The notes: generated by a model from the sequence alone, not told the origin. Shown: positions 35,436 through 45,252, counted from the stretch's first letter. The stretch is DNA of 64,000 nt from Rahnella aceris (GCF_011684115.1 NZ_JAADJV010000001.1:1674001-1738000); one strand, 5' to 3'. Program-made: numbers and translations.

Positions 35436-36548
35436 TCAGAACTGATAAACCAGACCGACGGCTACAATGTCATCGGTATTGATGCCGGCGTCGCGGGTCA
35501 GGCGGGTGTCATCCATCAGATTGATTTTATAATCAACGTAGGTGAGCATGTTTTTGTTGAAGAAGTATGACGCGCCTACATCAACATATTTAGTCAGGTT
35601 CTGGTTGCTGTAACCCGGAACATTTCGGGCATGGGATTGCACATACGCAATCGAAGGACGCAGACCAAAATCGAACTGGTACTGTGCAACGGCTTCAAAG
35701 TTTTGTGCTTTATCCGCGTAACCGTAAGCCGTGCTGCCCGCTTTACCGAAACGGTTGGCGTTGTAGCTCTGGGTGTACATCGCTGCCAGATAGATATTGT
35801 TTGCGTCGTATTTCAGGCCGCCGCTGTAAGCCGTTGCCTTATCACCGTTACCAATGATTGCCGGATTGTTACGGCCATTTTGTTCGCTGGTACGGTCAGA
35901 CGCCATCATCGCTGCTGCTGCGCTGAAACCTTCGCCCAGATCATATGTCAGGGACATGCCGTAGCCGTCACCATTCTGCGCCAGGACATCGCGGCCATTG
36001 TTAGATTCAGTCGCACTGCCATTTTTGCCCTGATACTGCACCGCCACATCCAGTCCATCGACCACGCCGAAGAAATCTTTGTTACGGTATGTCAGTACAC
36101 CGTTCGCACGCTGGAACATGAAGTTGTCCGCGCCGTAGGTATCGCCACCGAACTCAGGCAAAACATCCGTCCATGCTGCCACGTCATACATCACGCCGTA
36201 GTTACGACCGTAATCCAGTGAGCCCCACTGACCGAATTTCAGACCGGCAAAACCTACGCGGGTGAAATTGTTTGCATCTTCACTTTCTGCAGTATTCAGG
36301 GAAGCCTGATATTCCCACTCACCGTAACCGGTCAGTTCATTATTGATTTGAGTCTCACCACGGAAACCTAAACGCATATATGACTGGTCACCGTCAGCGC
36401 TGTCATCGTTGGAGAAATAATGCAGGCCGTCGACTTTACCGAACAGATCGAGTTTATTACCGTCTTTATTATAAATTTCGGCAGCGCCAGCAGTGCCGGC
36501 CATCATCAGTGCGGGAATTACCAGAGAAAGCGCGCGTAATTTCATCAT
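35436..36548 (-). CDS. general porin, OmpF/OmpC/PhoE family
   Basis: A 370-residue outer-membrane trimeric porin. Start is ATG at 36548 (AAGGA seven bases upstream); a TTG one codon earlier is less likely. Signal peptide ends AGTAGA, mature protein starts [20 protein letters not shown]. Loop 3 eyelet motif [13 protein letters not shown] is present (OmpF: PEFGGDT). The C-terminus VAVGLVYQF ends in Phe, needed for BAM insertion. Which paralogue (ompF, ompC or phoE) cannot be decided by sight. Expected OmpR/EnvZ control and RybB repression are inference. Confidence 0.93.
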   Translation of the reverse strand: MMKLRALSLVIPALMMAGTAGAAEIYNKDGNKLDLFGKVDGLHYFSNDDSADGDQSYMRLGFRGETQINNELTGYGEWEYQASLNTAESEDANNFTRVGFAGLKFGQWGSLDYGRNYGVMYDVAAWTDVLPEFGGDTYGADNFMFQRANGVLTYRNKDFFGVVDGLDVAVQYQGKNGSATESNNGRDVLAQNGDGYGMSLTYDLGEGFSAAAAMMASDRTSEQNGRNNPAIIGNGDKATAYSGGLKYDANNIYLAAMYTQSYNANRFGKAGSTAYGYADKAQNFEAVAQYQFDFGLRPSIAYVQSHARNVPGYSNQNLTKYVDVGASYFFNKNMLTYVDYKINLMDDTRLTRDAGINTDDIVAVGLVYQF

Positions 36549-36991
36549 CAATATCCTTGATTATTTATAAACTGTTTAAATTTCCGTCCGGCGATTTTAT
36601 TATCCGCCACCATGAAGTTATATTTCTCCTTCGGGCCGGACAGATGGGCGTAAAAATAAACGAGGGTAAGTTTCGTTGCAACCAGAAAAATTTTGAAATA
36701 CCTTTCGTTTGGTGTTTGTTTAGGTTTAAAACAGCCCGCAGTACAATAACAATGCAATTAAAAACATACAGTTATGGAATTATTTGACCAGGAGTGATTT
36801 CATATCATTCTCACAGTGATATTTAAATCCTATAATAATTTCATCGCGATATTATGGCATGAAAACATAATTCACAGAATTGAGCCTGTTCTCTGTCATG
36901 TTTTGTATTTTTCTAAAAATAAGGTTGCATTAAGGACAACAAAAAGCCCCTAAAATAGGGGCTGTAGATGACTATTCGCAAGAACAGGTTA
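36549..36991. promoter_or_regulatory. porin leader and promoter region
   Basis: 443 bases, AT-rich. The first 250 bases must carry the porin promoter and any OmpR sites; I see tracts like GTTTAGGTTTAAAACA (36717-36732) but no confident operator. The far end holds the terminator of the next gene. Confidence 0.45.
36938..36966 (-). terminator. intrinsic terminator of the 95-aa gene
   Basis: AGCCCCTA (36945-36952) and TAGGGGCT (36955-36962) form a strong stem. On the minus strand it is followed by TTTTTGTTG. Confidence 0.9.
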
Positions 36992-37279
36992 TTACATAAT
37001 CCGTTCGAGGCGCTGGCCTTTACCGCCTAAACGCCCGTCGGTCTGATTCCATTCATTTTCGTACGCCTGATAGGCAAATACAAATGCCTGATGGCCATCT
37101 TCAAATAGCTGGTCAGGACGTCTATGCCAGCCGGAATAAGCATCGTAGCGCAAAATCTCATAGCCACCGTCAACCGGGTGGAGAAGGTAGGTATAATGTT
37201 CACAAAATTCCGGCGCATAAGGAATATCCTCCCCTGCTTCCAGTGTGATAAACAGACCGCCGAGGCGTAATTTAATCAT
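36992..37279 (-). CDS. hypothetical protein, 95 aa
   Basis: Unrecognised soluble protein: MIKLRLGGLFITLEAGEDIPY, HYTYLLHPVDGGYEILRYDA, GHQAFVFAYQAYENEWN. Its start overlaps the end of the upstream GNAT gene by 8 bases, and a strong terminator follows, so the two form a small operon. Aromatic and acidic residues dominate. Confidence 0.7.
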   Translation of the reverse strand: MIKLRLGGLFITLEAGEDIPYAPEFCEHYTYLLHPVDGGYEILRYDAYSGWHRRPDQLFEDGHQAFVFAYQAYENEWNQTDGRLGGKGQRLERIM

Positions 37280-37787
37280 TGATATCCTTTTTCATGATCC
37301 ACAACCGGGTGGTTTGGGTGGCGGTGACATATGTCGTCTCAGCCGCCAGATGCATCCCCTGACGCTGATAAAATCCGATGGCTGGCAAATTACTTTGCAA
37401 CACATCAAGCCAGAGAACGGGCTGGTTACGCGCTCTTGCCACACGTTCGGCGAAGGCAAAAACTTCAGATCCCAGACCACGCGAACGGTTCAGCGGGGTG
37501 AAGTACAGTTTGCATAACTTCGCCCCCTGACCTTCTGCAACGTCCAGCGGCGTATTAAAATTCAGTCTGGCGAAACCGACCGCCTCACCGTTATCCTGCG
37601 CAACCAGCCAGCAGCAATCCGGACTTTCCAGGCTCAGGGCTAGCGCCTCATCACCAAAATCCTCCTCCAGGAAAGCATTCAGTTCGTCCCCGCTTTGCCA
37701 TAAACTACCAAAATAATGGCGATAGGTCTCCCGCCCCAGGCGCTGCAACAGGCTTAAATCGCCGATGTCAGCCTCACGAATCTCCAT
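37272..37787 (-). CDS. GNAT family N-acetyltransferase
   Basis: A 171-residue acyl-CoA N-acetyltransferase. MEIREADIGDLSLLQRLGRET is a typical GNAT start. Motif A: AKLCKLYFTPLNRSRGLGSEV (acetyl-CoA loop NRSRGLGS). Then helix FAFAERVARARNQP, strand LWLDVLQSN and AIGFYQRQGM (motif B). Substrate unknown; the fold resembles spermidine/amino-acid acetyltransferases only in general. Overlaps the 95-aa gene, suggesting co-function. Confidence 0.88.
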   Translation of the reverse strand: MEIREADIGDLSLLQRLGRETYRHYFGSLWQSGDELNAFLEEDFGDEALALSLESPDCCWLVAQDNGEAVGFARLNFNTPLDVAEGQGAKLCKLYFTPLNRSRGLGSEVFAFAERVARARNQPVLWLDVLQSNLPAIGFYQRQGMHLAAETTYVTATQTTRLWIMKKDIND

Positions 37788-38056
37788 TCTGACACTCTCC
37801 TCGTTACCGTATTCAGACTTTGTCTGTCCCCCGCTCAGGCGGTATGACCATCCGCTTAAGGCTTCCTTAAGTTCTTCTCTTTACACTCTATTTCATCGTG
37901 AAACTATACCGTTATTCAATGAATGCGGATATTCAGACGAGACCCCTTTACCTGCAGGGCAGCACAAATTAACGTATCTGAAATTTTTTCGTCCTGTCAG
38001 CAAGTTACCGGATTCTTTTGATGGCTATTTTGGCCTGTATAAATGAGGGTAGTATT

Positions 38057-38662
38057 ATGGAGCAACTAAATTATTTGATTTTTCTATGGATTAACGCCAC
38101 ACCGGATTCGCCGAAAGCGCTGATTCAGTTGGCCACTTTTCTGGCTAATGACCTGATTATGATTGTCCCGCTGCTGATTATCGGCCTGTGGCTGTGGGGC
38201 CATCAGGAGCGTATCGATAAGCAACGCGAAATGATCAGTAAGACAGCCATTGCGCTTCTTTTTGCGATGACGACGGCTAAAACGTTTTCCATGTTGTTCC
38301 CTCATGCCCGTCCTTTTGTGGAAGGTTTTGGTTATAACTTCCTGCATCATTCACCGGATGATTCCTTCCCGAGTGATCACGGTACAGTCAGTTTCACCTT
38401 CGCGCTGGCCTTCCTGTTCTGGCACCGTATCTGGTCAGGCGCTTTACTGATGGTAACCGCCTTGTCGATCGCCTGGTCACGCGTTTACCTTGGCGTGCAC
38501 TGGCCGCTGGATATGCTGGGCGGCTTCCTGGTAGGTATGCTGGGGTGCCTGTTCGCGCAACTGGTGTGGAACTTGTTCGGCGAACCGATTAATGCCCTGA
38601 TGTGCAAGGTTTACCGTTTCGGTTTTGCTTTCCCGATCAAGAAAGGTTGGGTTCAGCACTGA
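38057..38662 (+). CDS. ybjG: undecaprenyl-diphosphatase YbjG (PAP2 family)
   Basis: YbjG (201 aa) dephosphorylates undecaprenyl pyrophosphate on the periplasmic side of the inner membrane to recycle the cell-wall lipid carrier. PAP2 motifs: KTFSMLFPHARPFVEG (motif 1, K..RP), SFPSDHGTV (motif 2, catalytic His) and SRVYLGVHWPLD (motif 3, R..H). Start MEQLNYLIFLWINATPD with ATTATG context; the frame opens 13 codons earlier. Converges with dacC at a shared terminator. Confidence 0.94.
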   Translation: MEQLNYLIFLWINATPDSPKALIQLATFLANDLIMIVPLLIIGLWLWGHQERIDKQREMISKTAIALLFAMTTAKTFSMLFPHARPFVEGFGYNFLHHSPDDSFPSDHGTVSFTFALAFLFWHRIWSGALLMVTALSIAWSRVYLGVHWPLDMLGGFLVGMLGCLFAQLVWNLFGEPINALMCKVYRFGFAFPIKKGWVQH

Positions 38663-38687
38663 TCCCCTGCTCCGTTATTCAAAGCAT

Positions 38688-38719
38688 AAAAAAACGAGGC
38701 CACCTGAGCCTCGTTTTTT
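38688..38719. terminator. bidirectional terminator between ybjG and dacC
   Basis: AAAAAAACGAGGC (38688-38700) pairs with GCCTCGTTTTTT (38708-38719) around a 7-base loop. Poly-A and poly-T flanks serve both converging genes. Confidence 0.93.
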
Positions 38720-38733
38720 ATGTCAGCAGATTA

Positions 38734-39945
38734 TCATTTGCCGAAAATACTGCCCCACAATCCACTGATCTTCATCATCACGAAGTCCCAGATACGGCCA
38801 ATAAAACCGGTTTCTTTCACTTCCTGCAACGCCACCAGAGGACGCTGTTCGATGACCTTGCCGTCCAGACTGAAATCTACTGTACCCACTACCTGATTTT
38901 TCGCCAGCGGAGCTTCAAGCTGCGGACTGGTCAGATTGAAACTGGCCTTGAGATTCTTCAGCTGGCCCTTAGGCATGGTCAGCGAGGCATTTTCAGCCAC
39001 GCCGAGTGGCACCATTTTCTCCTCACCAAACCAGACGCGCTGGCTGGTAAAGGCATCACCCGCCTTGATTGGCGTGAGCGTTTCATAGAAACGGAAACCC
39101 CAGGTCAACAGGCTTTCGCTTTCATTAAAACGGATCCTGTCGCTTGGCGCACCCATCACCACAGCGATTAAACGCATGCCGGTGGAATCGCTGGCGGAAG
39201 AAACCAGATTGTAGCCCGCGCCCGACGTGTAACCGGTTTTGATGCCGTCAACGTTCAGGTTAGAGCTCCACAACAGGCGGTTGCGGTTAATCTGCTTGAT
39301 GTGATTGAAGGTGAATTCTTTTTCTTTGTGCAGCGCATATTCATCCGGCGTATCGCGGATCAGCGCCTGCGACAACAGGGCCATGTCAGTAGCTGAGGTA
39401 TATTGCCCGTCCGCATCCAGCCCGTGAACGGTTTTGAAATGGGTGTTTTGCAGTTTCAGCTGTTCGGCATAGCGATTCATCAGATTGACGAATGAATCCT
39501 GGCTGCCCGCCACAAAATCCGCCAGCGCAATACTGGCGTCGTTACCTGACTGGATCACAATACCTTTGTTAAGCTCAGAAACCGGCACGCGGTCGCCCGG
39601 TTTGAGGAACATCAGGGAGGAGCCGCGCAGCACCGGATTGCCGGTTGCCCAGGCGTCATTACCGACGGAAACCAGATCATCTGATTTGATTTTGCCGGAT
39701 TTGATCGCCTGCCCTACCACATAGCTGACCATGATTTTACTCAGGCTGGCAGGGTCAAGACGCGCATCGGGATTAGATTCCGTCAGGATCTTCCCGCTGT
39801 TGTAATCCATAAGTACCCAGGATTTCGCGTTAATCTGCGGCGCGACCGGGGCGTTATCCGCCTGAGCGGCAGGCAGCGCCAGCAGCAATACTCCACCGCC
39901 CAGCGCGTAAATGAAAGTCCGTTTGAATTGGGAAGAAATTGTCAT
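38734..39945 (-). CDS. dacC: D-alanyl-D-alanine carboxypeptidase DacC (PBP6)
   Basis: DacC (403 aa) trims the terminal D-Ala from peptidoglycan pentapeptides. Signal peptide ends AAQA-DNAPV. Catalytic motifs: S67-L-S-K70, S133-G-N135 and K236-T-G238. The C-terminal domain ends in an amphipathic membrane anchor ([19 protein letters not shown]). Very close to E. coli PBP6 in order; PBP5 (dacA) is a paralogue but the neighbour ybjG favours dacC. Confidence 0.92.
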   Translation of the reverse strand: MTISSQFKRTFIYALGGGVLLLALPAAQADNAPVAPQINAKSWVLMDYNSGKILTESNPDARLDPASLSKIMVSYVVGQAIKSGKIKSDDLVSVGNDAWATGNPVLRGSSLMFLKPGDRVPVSELNKGIVIQSGNDASIALADFVAGSQDSFVNLMNRYAEQLKLQNTHFKTVHGLDADGQYTSATDMALLSQALIRDTPDEYALHKEKEFTFNHIKQINRNRLLWSSNLNVDGIKTGYTSGAGYNLVSSASDSTGMRLIAVVMGAPSDRIRFNESESLLTWGFRFYETLTPIKAGDAFTSQRVWFGEEKMVPLGVAENASLTMPKGQLKNLKASFNLTSPQLEAPLAKNQVVGTVDFSLDGKVIEQRPLVALQEVKETGFIGRIWDFVMMKISGLWGSIFGK

Positions 39946-40253
39946 AGGTATCAGCGCTTTTGTCCGGGTAACTGAAATTTATCTTATCTTTCAATCAGAT
40001 TGTGCAACTCTGTCAGAGGTAAAACCTACTGCTTTCCGGGTCGGGAATAAACCTAAATAGTGTAAAGATCTTAAGAATAGTAGAGTTTTCCGCTGCTTGC
40101 GCAGATTCAACTGATGATAAAAACAGCAGTAAGCACTTGACCATTCCATCCGGCTGGGGCAGTTTGTCTGTAAATCACATACAAAATACCTATAACAATA
40201 AAGGGCTTATTCACTCCAGAAATCAATGCGAGTGAACAGGCGCAGGGGCATCA
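39946..40253. other. intergenic region between dacC and ydgC
   Basis: 308 bases holding the divergent dacC and ydgC promoters. No gene or recognised sRNA. Confidence 0.45.
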
Positions 40254-40595
40254 ATGACAGGTCTGGTGGTAAAAGCGCTGATTGGCGCACTGGTTGTGAT
40301 TCTGATCGGCGTGTTGTCTAAAACCCGCAATTATTACATTGCCGGACTGGTTCCGCTGTTCCCCACTTTTGCACTGATTGCCCATTATATCGTCGGCACC
40401 GAACGCAGCATTGAAGCCCTGCGCACCACCATTATTTTCGGACTGTGGGCCGTTATCCCTTACATGGTGTATCTGATTTCTCTGTATTTCTTCATCGGCT
40501 CGATGAAACTCCCCTACGCCCTGTTTGGCGCCGTGGTCTGCTGGTCACTGGCAGCATGGTTGCTGATAAGCCTGTGGACTCGCTTTCACGCCTGA
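40254..40595 (+). CDS. ydgC: GlpM-family inner-membrane protein YdgC
   Basis: A 113-residue membrane protein with four helices. The stretch ALVVILIGVLSKTRNYYIAG, LVPLFPTFALIAHYIVGTER and ALRTTIIFGLWAVIPYMVYL follow E. coli YdgC closely. GlpM of Pseudomonas is associated with alginate production, but the role of YdgC is unknown. AGGGGCATCA precedes the start. Confidence 0.92.
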   Translation: MTGLVVKALIGALVVILIGVLSKTRNYYIAGLVPLFPTFALIAHYIVGTERSIEALRTTIIFGLWAVIPYMVYLISLYFFIGSMKLPYALFGAVVCWSLAAWLLISLWTRFHA

Positions 40596-40687
40596 TGAAG
40601 ATCGCGTGACAATGTTGTTCACAAAACACTCAATATTTGAAATTGCGCTACGCTGAATGAAGGCTTTCAGATGAGGGAATCCGCCCC

Positions 40688-41401
40688 ATGGATCTCGCAA
40701 TATTTGAACTCGACCACACGCTGATTTGCGATGACAGTCACAATCTGTGGTTGCACTGGCTGGTTTCGCAGGGCTACGTCCCCCGCGATGAACTCAGTCA
40801 TTACCGGCTGAATGCCGTTCATCAGCACAATACTCCGGCCAGCGGTGTTATTTGCCCGCAAACCACCGAGCGTTACCGCCGCTATCTTTCTCAGACGTTA
40901 CAGCCCATGAGCGGCCTGAACTGTGCCACCGTGGCGAACTGGGTTCAGCGGTTTATCCATCGGGATATCATGCCACGGGTTTATCCGCAGGCGCGTGAAC
41001 GGCTCGACTGGCACCGTATGCGCGGGGATGAAATCCTGATTATCTCCGCATCGGGCGACCATCTGGTCATGCCGGTCGCCCGACGTCTGGGTGCGAATGC
41101 CGGACTCGGGCTGCAAGCCGGTATCGTTAACCAGCGTTTCAGCGGTAGGGTCGAAGGTAAACTGACCTTTCATGAGGGGCGTCTTGAGCGCTTAAAACTG
41201 TGGCTGGAGAATCGCGAGCCGACGTTCTATCAGCAAATTTTCGCCTACAGCCATACGCTTTATGATCAGCCTTTGCTGGAGTTTGCCGATGTCGCTACGG
41301 TCATTAATGCCAGCGAGCCCCTGCAAAAGCTCGCTGCTGCAAAAGGCTGGCACAACCTGCACTGGTCACGCTACGCGCATCGGCAACAAGACGCATGCTG
41401 A
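40688..41401 (+). CDS. HAD-IB hydrolase-like protein lacking the nucleophile Asp
   Basis: A 237-residue protein of the HAD phosphatase superfamily, subclass IB (SerB-like). Motif I is FELDHT (E7-L-D9); the first position is normally the nucleophilic Asp. Motif II is present (ISAS, S120-A-S). The motif III Lys (about K170, LERLK) is likely. Motif IV reads YSHTLYDQPLL, where the usual first Asp is H189, with D193 kept. Two substitutions imply a degenerate phosphatase with another role, perhaps a binding or regulatory protein. The fold is otherwise intact. Confidence 0.8.
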   Translation: MDLAIFELDHTLICDDSHNLWLHWLVSQGYVPRDELSHYRLNAVHQHNTPASGVICPQTTERYRRYLSQTLQPMSGLNCATVANWVQRFIHRDIMPRVYPQARERLDWHRMRGDEILIISASGDHLVMPVARRLGANAGLGLQAGIVNQRFSGRVEGKLTFHEGRLERLKLWLENREPTFYQQIFAYSHTLYDQPLLEFADVATVINASEPLQKLAAAKGWHNLHWSRYAHRQQDAC

Positions 41402-41404
41402 CGG

Positions 41405-42328
41405 CTACAGCCGGAAATCACGAATAAAATTCTCGTTTTCACGCGTCAGTTCATCACGAATAAAATCGATGAACTGACTCAGTGCCGCCGGACGCCGCTT
41501 GCCTGCCGGTGACTGCAACTGCAACGTACGCTGACTCAGTTGTTCAATATTCACCGGTTTCACCCGCAAATTGTCGCGGCGCGCTTTGTACATAATGGAA
41601 AAATGGCTGCATGCCGCAATCGCGCCCGGTGTCTGCACCATAAAATCGTACAACGTCGAGAAACGGTTACAACTCACCGCAGGCTCAAGAAAAATGCCGC
41701 TCATCCGGCAGGACAAATCAAACAACTGGCGGATGGTGCTGCCCTGCTCGTTCATCGCCAGCGGGTACGGGTGCAAATCCGTCAGCAGCACCTCAGATTC
41801 CGCCAGCGGATGATCCGGACGCATCACCATGCGCACCGGCGCGGGAAAAGACGCCAGAATATCCACACCGCGCTCCGCCGCCAGACTGAACTGCAACGCC
41901 AGTTCCACTTCGCCGTTGTGGATCATCTCCGACACTTCAACCGCCGTGCCGACGTTGAGATAAAACATCACACCCGGATTGTTCAGCCGGAACTGTGAAA
42001 ACAGCTGCGGCAGCAAATCAAACGCCAGCCCGTCGGTGCAGGCCATGCGGATCACCGTGCGGCGTACCGCGTTCAGCCCCTGGATTTCTGCCATGGCGTG
42101 TTCCATGTCCATCATGCTTTTGCGCACATGGTTTTCCAGAATTTGTCCGGCATCATTCAGCACCATGCCGCGGGCATGACGCTCAAAAAGCGGCGCACCG
42201 ATACGTTCTTCGAGGCGCTGGATCTGGCGACTGATGGCAGACACTGCGACAAATAATTGCTTACTCGCCGCACTCAGCGAACCGGTGTTTGCCACTACCA
42301 GGAAGTAGCGAATTTCCGTACTTTGCAT
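41405..42328 (-). CDS. LysR-family transcriptional regulator
   Basis: A 307-residue LysR regulator. N-terminal winged helix: MQSTEIRYFLVVANTGSLSAASKQLFVAVSAISRQIQRLEERIG, read in parts: TGSLSAASKQL and SAISRQIQRLE are the helix-turn-helix. The C-terminal co-inducer domain follows (IRMACTDGLAFDLLPQLF). Divergent from a peptidase-transporter pair, which it probably controls. Inducer unknown. Confidence 0.93.
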   Translation of the reverse strand: MQSTEIRYFLVVANTGSLSAASKQLFVAVSAISRQIQRLEERIGAPLFERHARGMVLNDAGQILENHVRKSMMDMEHAMAEIQGLNAVRRTVIRMACTDGLAFDLLPQLFSQFRLNNPGVMFYLNVGTAVEVSEMIHNGEVELALQFSLAAERGVDILASFPAPVRMVMRPDHPLAESEVLLTDLHPYPLAMNEQGSTIRQLFDLSCRMSGIFLEPAVSCNRFSTLYDFMVQTPGAIAACSHFSIMYKARRDNLRVKPVNIEQLSQRTLQLQSPAGKRRPAALSQFIDFIRDELTRENENFIRDFRL

Positions 42329-42372
42329 GGCCGTATTGCCTCATAACTGTGCAGACAAGCATTACAATAAAA

Positions 42373-42387
42373 GCAACGCTAAGTTGC
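42373..42387. promoter_or_regulatory. palindrome in the LysR / M20 intergenic region
   Basis: GCAAC-GCTAA-GTTGC, a perfect 5-bp inverted repeat with a 5-base centre. A similar half GGCAACGC occurs again at 42412-42419. Good candidate for LysR-type operator (T-N11-A class). Confidence 0.45.
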
Positions 42388-42484
42388 AATTATTATTATT
42401 GTGGCAACGCTTGCGCCGCGCGTAGAGTGAAACTGCTAAAAAAACCAACAATAAATCCTCAAAACATTAAAAAGCAGGTTATTC

Positions 42485-43906
42485 ATGACAGCGGAAAATA
42501 TCGTTGAACAGGCATTAGCCTGGTTCGATCAGGGTGAATACAAAAGAACACTGGCACGCAGGGTGGCTATTGCCACCGAAAGCCAGAGCAATCAGCGAGA
42601 CGCTGAACTGGCACGTTATCTCGATGAAGAGATTAAACCGGCACTTTCGGCGATGGGTTTCAGCCTGCTCAGCGTGGAAAATCCTCATGCCGCCAACCGT
42701 CCTTTCCTGATTGCTACGCGCATTGAAGACAGCGAATTGCCCACCATACTGAGCTATGGCCACGGCGACGTGGTGTTCGGCGACGATGAAAACTGGCGCA
42801 GTGATTTGTCGCCATGGACGCTGAAAGAAGAAGGTGACCGCTGGTACGGACGCGGCAGCGCCGACAACAAAGGCCAGCACAGCGTTAATATTGCGGCGCT
42901 GGAACAAATCTTCAAAGCACGTGGTGGCCGTCTCGGCTTTAACTGCAAACTGTTGTTCGAAATGGGTGAAGAAATCAGCTCGCCGGGGCTGGCCGAACTG
43001 TGCCGCGATTATCACGACCAACTCAGCGCCGACATTTTCCTGGCCTCCGACGGCCCGCGCCTGAGTGCTGTGCGCCCGACGCTGTTCCTCGGCTCGCGGG
43101 GTGCGGTCAATTTCCGTCTGACCATCAATGCCCGCGACAACGCCTATCACTCCGGCAACTGGGGCGGTCTGCTGACCAATCCCGGCATTCAGCTGGCCAA
43201 TGCGCTGGCCTCGCTGGTCAGTCAGCAGGGGCAGCTGCAGGTGGAAGCGCTTAAACCGCCTGCAGTCAGTGAGGCAGTGCGAGAAATTCTCCGTGATGTT
43301 GACGTCGGTGGCGGCGAAAGTGATCCGCAGATCGACCCGGACTGGGGAGAAGCCGGTCTGACGCCAGCCGAGCGTTTGTATGCCTGGAATACGCTGGAAG
43401 TGCTGTCATTCCTGACCGGTAATCCGCAGCGCCCGATGAACGCGATTCCCGGCAACGCCACGGCAGTGTGTCAGCTACGGTTTGTGGTCGGCACTGACTG
43501 GCAAAACCTGGCGAAACACGTGCGTGACCATCTTGATGCACAGGGTTTCCCACAGGTTGAAGTGGAATTTATGCGCGGTTCACCGGCCACCCGTTTCGAC
43601 CCGACCGACCCGCTGGTCGGCTGGGCGCTGAGCATCATGCAGCAAACTACCGGCAAAAAACCGGCGCTGCTACCGAACCTCGGCGGTTCACTGCCCAACG
43701 ACGTTTTTGCCGATATTCTCGGCCTGCCGACGTTGTGGGTTCCGCATTCGTATCCGGCCTGCGGTCAGCATGGCGTCAACGAGCACATGTTGATTTCCGT
43801 CGCCCGCGAGGGGCTGGCGATCATGACCCGTCTGTTATGGGATTTCGGCGAGCATGGTACCGCCCTGCTCGCTCAGCATATTGATCACGCCGGAGGTGCC
43901 AAATGA
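42485..43906 (+). CDS. M20-family metallopeptidase (dipeptidase-like)
   Basis: A 473-residue zinc enzyme of the M20 family. Metal ligands: H93 and D95 in YGHGDVV, the bridging D127 in GRGSADNKGQ, catalytic E162 and ligand E163 in EMGEEISSPG, and the C-terminal His in GVNEHM. Dimerisation lid in the middle (FLGSRGAVNFRLTINARDNA with GNWGG). Likely cytosolic hydrolysis of a peptide or N-acyl amino acid. The stop overlaps the MFS start (ATGA). Substrate unknown; a divergent LysR gene suggests an inducible catabolic module. Confidence 0.9.
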   Translation: MTAENIVEQALAWFDQGEYKRTLARRVAIATESQSNQRDAELARYLDEEIKPALSAMGFSLLSVENPHAANRPFLIATRIEDSELPTILSYGHGDVVFGDDENWRSDLSPWTLKEEGDRWYGRGSADNKGQHSVNIAALEQIFKARGGRLGFNCKLLFEMGEEISSPGLAELCRDYHDQLSADIFLASDGPRLSAVRPTLFLGSRGAVNFRLTINARDNAYHSGNWGGLLTNPGIQLANALASLVSQQGQLQVEALKPPAVSEAVREILRDVDVGGGESDPQIDPDWGEAGLTPAERLYAWNTLEVLSFLTGNPQRPMNAIPGNATAVCQLRFVVGTDWQNLAKHVRDHLDAQGFPQVEVEFMRGSPATRFDPTDPLVGWALSIMQQTTGKKPALLPNLGGSLPNDVFADILGLPTLWVPHSYPACGQHGVNEHMLISVAREGLAIMTRLLWDFGEHGTALLAQHIDHAGGAK

Positions 43907-45186
43907 GCCAGTTAACGGCGTCATCCCATACAACCGGCAACGCGACAGAAAAGCCAAGCCTGATGAAAACCCTCTTTGCGACCTGTATCGGTAACGCGCT
44001 GGAATGGTTTGATATCGCGATTTACGGTTTTTTCGCCAGCTACATTGCTCACGCCTATTTTCCGACATCCGATCCGACCGTTTCCCTGTTACTGACGTTT
44101 GGCAGTTTCGGCGTGTCATTCCTGATCCGCCCGCTCGGCGCGGTTGTGCTGGGTGCGTATGCCGACAAACACGGACGCAAAGCCTCACTGTTGCTGTCCA
44201 TCAGCCTGATGATGATCGGCGGCCTGATTATCGTTATCACGCCGTCTTACGGAACCATCGGCATGGCGGCTCCGTTGTTAATCCTGGCAGCTCGTCTGAT
44301 TCAGGGCTTCTCGGCAGGCGGTGAATTCGGCAGTTCGACGGCCTTTCTGGTCGAGCACTTCCCGGAACGCAAAGCGTTTATCGCCAGTTGGCAGTTCGCG
44401 ACACAGGGTGCGAGTACGCTGCTGGCATCGGCATTCGGGCTGGGCTTATCGGCAGTGCTGAGTGAAACACAACTGCAGGACTGGGGATGGCGTATTCCGT
44501 TTATCTTCGGGCTGCTGATCGGGCCGGTCGGTTTATACATCCGCCGTCATATCCGGGAATCGGAAAGTTTCAGCAAGGCCGAGAAAACCGCGTCTCCACT
44601 GAAAGAAATCGTGCGTGCGCAAAAAGGCCTGTTCTTTACCGCGATTGGCCTGATGGTGGTGTCTACTGCCATCAACTATATGCTGAACTACGTACCGACA
44701 TATGCCACCAAAACACTGCATCTGCCTGCTTCGGCGGGGTTCAGCGCCACACTGGCAGCCGGGATTATCCTGACGGTAGTAACGCCCGTTATGGGCCTGT
44801 GGGCGGAGAAAATTGGCCGTCTGCCGCTGATGTGGGGATCGCTTATTCTGCTGTTGCTGACCGTGTATCCGGCGTTCTGGCTGATGCTGCAACACACATC
44901 AGCGATGTCCTTGCTGTTGCTGATAAGCTGGCTGGCACTACTGAAATCGGTGTATTTCTCCACCGTGCCGTCGATGATGGCTGACCTGTTCCCGATCACC
45001 ACCCGCGCCAGCGGGATGGCGATCAGCTACAACGTCGCCGTAACCGTGTTTGGTGGCTTCGCGCCATTCATCTGTACATTGCTGATTTCCGCCACCGGCA
45101 GCAGTCTGGCACCGGGCTACTACCTGATGATGGTCGGGTTGCTCAGCGTCTGGGCCCTGTTCAAGGCGCAAAGAACGCAACGCTGA
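43903..45186 (+). CDS. MFS transporter, metabolite:H+ symporter (MHS) family
   Basis: A 427-residue transporter with 12 predicted helices. MHS signatures: IGNALEWFDIAIYGFFASYIA at the start, FLIRPLGAVVLGAYADKHGRKASLL, and RLIQGFSAGGEFGSSTAFLVE. Relatives carry osmolytes, citrate, shikimate or aromatic acids. Here it overlaps the M20 peptidase gene, so it may import the compound that the peptidase cleaves. A terminator follows. Confidence 0.92.
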   Translation: MSQLTASSHTTGNATEKPSLMKTLFATCIGNALEWFDIAIYGFFASYIAHAYFPTSDPTVSLLLTFGSFGVSFLIRPLGAVVLGAYADKHGRKASLLLSISLMMIGGLIIVITPSYGTIGMAAPLLILAARLIQGFSAGGEFGSSTAFLVEHFPERKAFIASWQFATQGASTLLASAFGLGLSAVLSETQLQDWGWRIPFIFGLLIGPVGLYIRRHIRESESFSKAEKTASPLKEIVRAQKGLFFTAIGLMVVSTAINYMLNYVPTYATKTLHLPASAGFSATLAAGIILTVVTPVMGLWAEKIGRLPLMWGSLILLLLTVYPAFWLMLQHTSAMSLLLLISWLALLKSVYFSTVPSMMADLFPITTRASGMAISYNVAVTVFGGFAPFICTLLISATGSSLAPGYYLMMVGLLSVWALFKAQRTQR

Positions 45187-45204
45187 TTGCGCTGACTGAA
45201 ACTG

Positions 45205-45231
45205 AGGCGGGCTGAAATAGCCCGCCTTTTT
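45205..45231 (+). terminator. intrinsic terminator after the MFS gene
   Basis: AGGCGGGCT and AGCCCGCCTTTTT with a GAAAT loop, 18 bases after the stop of the transporter gene. Confidence 0.92.
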
Positions 45232-45252
45232 ATTGAGTTAACCCTTCAGGAC

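Noticed and set aside
37765..38046. 93-codon plus-strand frame between the GNAT gene and ybjG
   Set aside because: Starts inside the opposite GNAT gene and has no recognisable sequence; it is probably leader sequence of ybjG.
42515..43150. 211-codon minus-strand open frame opposite the M20 peptidase
   Set aside because: Shadow of the metallopeptidase codons, without RBS or motifs.
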